Positions 6,098 through 8,911 of a DNA stretch of 8,911 bases are shown piece by piece (the first letter of the stretch is position 1; every line of letters begins with the position of its first letter). A program made the translations under genes and the position numbers. Under the pieces are notes generated by a model. The model was not told the DNA's origin, searched no databases, and worked only from the letters and a program-made list of their open reading frames with translations. The stretch is from Paracoccaceae bacterium (GTDB taxonomy: Bacteria > Pseudomonadota > Alphaproteobacteria > Rhodobacterales > Rhodobacteraceae). The stretch is taken from the NCBI GenBank assembly GCA_902525995.1, contig CABZJG010000069.1, forward strand, positions 1 to 8,911, written 5' to 3'.

Positions 6098-6616
6098 ACG
6101 CAGGACGATACAAATGACCTGATTACGGACTTTGATATTGCACAAGACAGATTGGATTTATCCCTATGGTCAATGCTTTATAGCAGCGATCAGCTGACGT
6201 TTGTTGAGCTCTCTGATGGTGTCATAATCCGCTTTCGAAACGAGGAGCTGGTGATCAAGTCCATGTCCGGATCAAGCCTTGTTGCGGATGACTTCGGCGC
6301 CGAAACAATTACATATCTGACCCACTTTGATATACATCTGCAGCCTCAGGAAGTCAGCCAACCGACAGCGACTGCGCCGCCACTAAATCAAGGCGTTGTT
6401 TTGGCAAAGCCCCAGGCAGATTTTTCTTTTCCGCTTACGGCCGAAGAGATTTCAGAGTATCCCGAATTGGTATCAGAACCCTTTCAAATCAAAGCAGGTC
6501 CATATTTTGTCACGACCGCTTTTGACAATATGGGTGCTATTTTAGATGCAATTGGTCCCCCCCAAACCAACATCCCGATGTACAGCTTGCCAAGAATTGG
6601 CCGCTCGGACAGCGAA

Positions 6617-6823
6617 GGCATGAACGGTCATGCAGGCCGTGATTATTTTATGGCAATGGGGGGGCATGATATCCTTTACGGACAGGGCGGTGACGACATG
6701 CTCTGCGGCGGTGACGGGTCCGATAGGCTCTATGGCGGCGCGGGCAAGGATGTTCTCATTGGGGGGGGGGCTGGATCAGATTTACTGTCAGGTGGCAGCG
6801 GTGCGGACTGGTTTGTTTTTTAC
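6617..6823 (+). repeat. RTX nonapeptide block 2 with G10 tract (plus-strand gene)
   Basis: About seven RTX units run from GMNGHAGRDYF to GGSGADWFVFY, including GGHDILY, GGDDMLC, GGDGSDRLY and GGAGKDVLI. Between DVLI and AGSDLLS there are three glycines instead of the usual two. They are encoded by ten consecutive G bases (6761-6770), three more than the nonapeptide period needs. Confidence 0.9.
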
Positions 6824-7041
6824 CCCACGATTGCCGGTGAGATTGATGTGGTCACTGATTTTGACCCGGCTTTGGACAGTGTTTATCTTTCAGGGCTTTT
6901 GGGGGAAAATCCTCAAGAGACGTACTCTCAATTGATTTTTGTTCAGGTTGATCAGGATCTTTGGCTGGATGTATTTGGTCAGGGGGTCATATTCAAAGAC
7001 CTTCTACTTGAGCAAATTTCAGCAGATGAGTTTATTTTTGG

Positions 7042-7058
7042 CGCTTGATGTTCGAGCG
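7042..7058. terminator. Weak stem-loop between the two convergent RTX genes
   Basis: CGCTTGA (7042-7048) pairs with TCGAGCG (7052-7058) around a TGT loop, seven pairs including one G-T wobble. It spans the stop codon of the plus-strand gene and lies in the 15-bp gap before the opposite stop. There is no T run on either strand, so it is at best a weak or factor-assisted bidirectional terminator. Confidence 0.25.
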
Positions 7059-7063
7059 AAATG

Positions 7064-8911
7064 CTAGATGAAAATAATATCATCTAAAGTGAGTTGGCTA
7101 GTGTCAACGCCGATTAAATTCAAACGATAGGGTCCATAAACAATCTCGCTGCCATGGGTGGTGTCTTGCAGGATAATGTCTTTGAACCGCCCCAATTGGT
7201 CGCCGCTGGAAACGCCGGACAAGATGACTTTATCTTGGGTGGGATTAAAGTCGCGGATCACGTCCCGGTCTAGCGCATTAAAATTGCGAAATATAAAACT
7301 GTCAGCCCCTGCGCCGCCCTCTATGGTGTCGCTTCCCGCGCCGGCATCAATGCGGTCATCACCTGCGCCGCCAGAAATAAGATCATCGCCCCCAGCAGAG
7401 AGCAGAATATCATTGCCGCCCCCACCAGAAAGAAAATCCGCGCCGGCCCCCGTTTCAATTTTATTGTCTGCGCTATCCCCAAAGACCGACTGACTTTCCA
7501 ATGAGATTGTGGAAAGAGTGGGTTTGGTATCTTCAAAGTCATTTTCGCCCCAGATCTGTCCTTGGACTGCCGCCCATGAGAAAAGAGAGCTGTCAAATTT
7601 CATCGTGCCCGGTGTGCTCGGAAGAGCTGAGATGCCTGACGCCTCTATGCCCGGCGCAGTAGTGGAGTGGACAATACTAAGTTCGATAACCTCATAAGGG
7701 GCCAGTTTAAACGCGATATTATTGACCGGCCCAAGCTCTGCTGATGAAAGCGTCTTAAAAGATGCGTTCACATCTGTTTCGGTGACAAAGTAGTAGTCTT
7801 GCAGGGTTGTAGGGTTAGAGTGTTTAGGCAAAATGTCATCAAATTGAGGCAAATAAGTCAAATAGGTGGTTTCGCCGCCAGAGGTTTCTTTGATCGTGAT
7901 GTGGTCACGATTAGTGCCATCAAAAAAGGCCAAAGATTTTAAGTCTTGATACTCCTCATAGCTGATCTTTCGTTTCGCAACGCGGTTTTTATGGGTCGCA
8001 TCCCCCATTTCACTGAGCCCATCAGAGCTGGCAGGATCATACCCAAGGATCACTCCGTAAATGGTTGTGATATCCGAGGCAATCGCGCGCAAATCAACCG
8101 TGACCTGTGTTGTTTGGGCTGTGCGCGATGAAATATATAAGAGGGTTTTATAACCCTGCCGGAAGGCTACTGTGTCTAAACCCGTCACCTTTTCGTAGAA
8201 GTTCAGTTTCAGCAGGTGGACAGAAGAGCTTCCCGATGGCGCGGCAAAATTTTGGGACAGCAATTTAAACACACCGCCGGCAGGGGTGAGCGCGGCCGTT
8301 TCGGCAGGATTACCGGCAAGGCTATTGGGGGTTTTGTGTTGGACCGGCCAGGCGTGGGCGGCATCAACGCCAAGTTCAAGCATATACTCAAACTGCTTTA
8401 AAAGCGTGCCAGCGCCTTTTAATCCAAGCTGATCTGCATTCGCCTTTTGGATATTCCATTCGGTAAATACCAAATCTAGATCACGCGATGACACCTGATC
8501 CCATTGTTGCTCCCAAGCGGCAATTTTTTGCTGCAAAAAGCGTTTTTCGACGTGGCTTTCTGAGATGGAAAAATCATCAGAGCCCTGATGGTCCTTGATA
8601 TAATAGTAATGCTGAACAACCCCATCGATAGCCTTGATTGCTAGGGTCTCCAACTGTGTGATGATTGCCGCATTGGCCAACTTGTGATTTCCAGTTCCAG
8701 AAAACCCACTGCCATGGCCAAATATTTCCGCCATTTGGATCAGGATTTTTGGTTGGGCAGCTTCCTTCAATCCTGCGGACTGAAAACCCTTTGCCAAGGC
8801 TGAAGCGGCTGTACTGGCCAAGCGTCCATAATCGGTCTCGGACAGCCAATCGGCCCCAATTGAATATTCATTGCCAATTTCGACAGCCCTGACCACATCT
8901 GCATAATCGCG
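7064..8911 (-). CDS. RTX-tailed, type I-secreted putative glycoside hydrolase (clan GH-A-like), 5' end missing
   Basis: The frame is open to the window edge (RDYADVVRAVEIGNEY), so only the C-terminal 615 aa are seen. VEIGNEY (Glu codon 8867-8869) looks like the acid/base motif of clan GH-A (beta/alpha)8 hydrolases such as GH51 and GH39. FTEWN (Glu codon 8459-8461), 136 residues later, fits the nucleophile strand. Both the motifs and their spacing are right for that clan. Next come LGVDAAHAWPVQ and a beta-rich region (residues about 220-460 of the visible part). Five to six RTX units then lead to a DVIRDFNPTQDKVILSG cap and a C-terminus ending LTLDDIIFI, typical of type I secretion substrates. 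It is probably a secreted calcium-stabilised polysaccharide-degrading enzyme; the exact family and substrate are unresolved. It converges with the other RTX gene, 15 bp between stop codons, and the two have similar tails. Confidence 0.85.
   Translation of the reverse strand, partial: RDYADVVRAVEIGNEYSIGADWLSETDYGRLASTAASALAKGFQSAGLKEAAQPKILIQMAEIFGHGSGFSGTGNHKLANAAIITQLETLAIKAIDGVVQHYYYIKDHQGSDDFSISESHVEKRFLQQKIAAWEQQWDQVSSRDLDLVFTEWNIQKANADQLGLKGAGTLLKQFEYMLELGVDAAHAWPVQHKTPNSLAGNPAETAALTPAGGVFKLLSQNFAAPSGSSSVHLLKLNFYEKVTGLDTVAFRQGYKTLLYISSRTAQTTQVTVDLRAIASDITTIYGVILGYDPASSDGLSEMGDATHKNRVAKRKISYEEYQDLKSLAFFDGTNRDHITIKETSGGETTYLTYLPQFDDILPKHSNPTTLQDYYFVTETDVNASFKTLSSAELGPVNNIAFKLAPYEVIELSIVHSTTAPGIEASGISALPSTPGTMKFDSSLFSWAAVQGQIWGENDFEDTKPTLSTISLESQSVFGDSADNKIETGAGADFLSGGGGNDILLSAGGDDLISGGAGDDRIDAGAGSDTIEGGAGADSFIFRNFNALDRDVIRDFNPTQDKVILSGVSSGDQLGRFKDIILQDTTHGSEIVYGPYRLNLIGVDTSQLTLDDIIFI
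7289..7483 (-). repeat. RTX nonapeptide block (minus-strand gene)
   Basis: Five to six calcium-binding units are encoded: FGDSADNKIE, TGAGADFLS, GGGGNDILL, SAGGDDLIS, GGAGDDRID, AGAGSDTIE and GGAGADSFIF. They follow the GGxGxDxUx pattern, with the SAGGDD unit slightly off register. On calcium binding outside the cell such blocks fold into a parallel beta-roll. Confidence 0.92.

Larger units (their letters stand above)
4879..7048 (+). pseudogene. RTX calcium-binding protein with beta-propeller-like N-terminus, one frameshift
   Basis: Restoring one frame gives a 722-aa type I-secreted protein. Frame 1 runs from ATG 4879 to SLGSDG; one extra G in the run 5470-5473 throws it out of frame, and frame 2 resumes at QLSLEANLGQ and continues to the stop at 7046. 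Uncorrected, translation ends at 5661. Residues about 115-360 contain repeated units (FVIAAASDGEGLAVFEY, YVYAVSGVENGLSIFSL, FLLVASQGSNSLTVLRV, MVAAAGSDGGISFFEL) like blades of a lactonase/YncE-type beta-propeller. RTX nonapeptides follow at 377-406 and 580-648, each followed by a VxTDFDxxxD-type beta-roll cap. The end, ISADEFIFGA, resembles a type I secretion tail, and no Sec signal is present. ATG 4879 is preferred over TTG 4867, which lies in the hairpin. The function may be surface binding or lactonase-like; no catalytic residues are identified. Confidence 0.85.

Noticed and set aside
7065..7086. TAGATGA/TCATCTA inverted repeat as a terminator
   Set aside because: It is AT-rich with an eight-base loop and lies in the last codons of the minus-strand RTX gene, whose DDIIF codons explain it.
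1..8911. CRISPR array, tRNA/rRNA genes, insertion sequences or attachment sites
   Set aside because: No regularly spaced repeats beyond RTX codon repeats, no cloverleaf-like sequence, no transposase or integrase frame and no terminal inverted repeats were seen.

Overview
The window looks like chromosomal DNA of a marine alphaproteobacterium, probably of the Rhodobacterales (roseobacter group). This is inferred from the gene families together: a DUF2793 protein, two RTX (haemolysin-type calcium-binding) proteins of the type I secretion class, a DUF2306 membrane protein overlapping a zinc-free MDR oxidoreductase, and twin CtrA-like sites. No rRNA, tRNA, CRISPR array, transposase or integrase was seen.

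Left part (1-3241). A minus-strand alternative oxidase (AOX) gene runs off the left edge. It keeps all six di-iron ligands but is broken by two single-base-type indels, one in a nine-T tract. Diverging from it is a coupled pair: a small four-helix membrane protein with a DUF2178-like SDERD motif, then a 73-aa XRE-type regulator one base downstream. Next come DUF2306 and an NAD(P)-dependent MDR oxidoreductase joined by an ATGA overlap. The four plus-strand genes may form one transcript.

Middle (3278-4878). A minus-strand DUF2793 protein with a C-terminal C1q/TNF-like jelly roll converges on the oxidoreductase. About 510 bp without a confident gene follow. This stretch holds two minus-strand mini-ORFs separated only by an in-frame UGA, a 40-bp-spaced direct repeat with two CtrA-like sites, and a hairpin at the start of the next gene.

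Right part (4879-8911). Two RTX proteins converge with 15 bp between their stop codons. The plus-strand one has a beta-propeller-like N-terminus, two RTX blocks and a C-terminal secretion-type tail; it carries a +1 frameshift in a G4 tract and an in-frame G10 tract. The minus-strand one, cut by the right edge, has a clan GH-A-like glycosidase region (GNE and TEWN motifs) and an RTX block. Both are expected to be exported by a type I secretion system, whose transporter genes are not here.

The most notable overall pattern is three indels in two otherwise well-conserved genes. They are either recent pseudogenisation or tract-length variation, or errors in the sequence; the sequence alone cannot decide.
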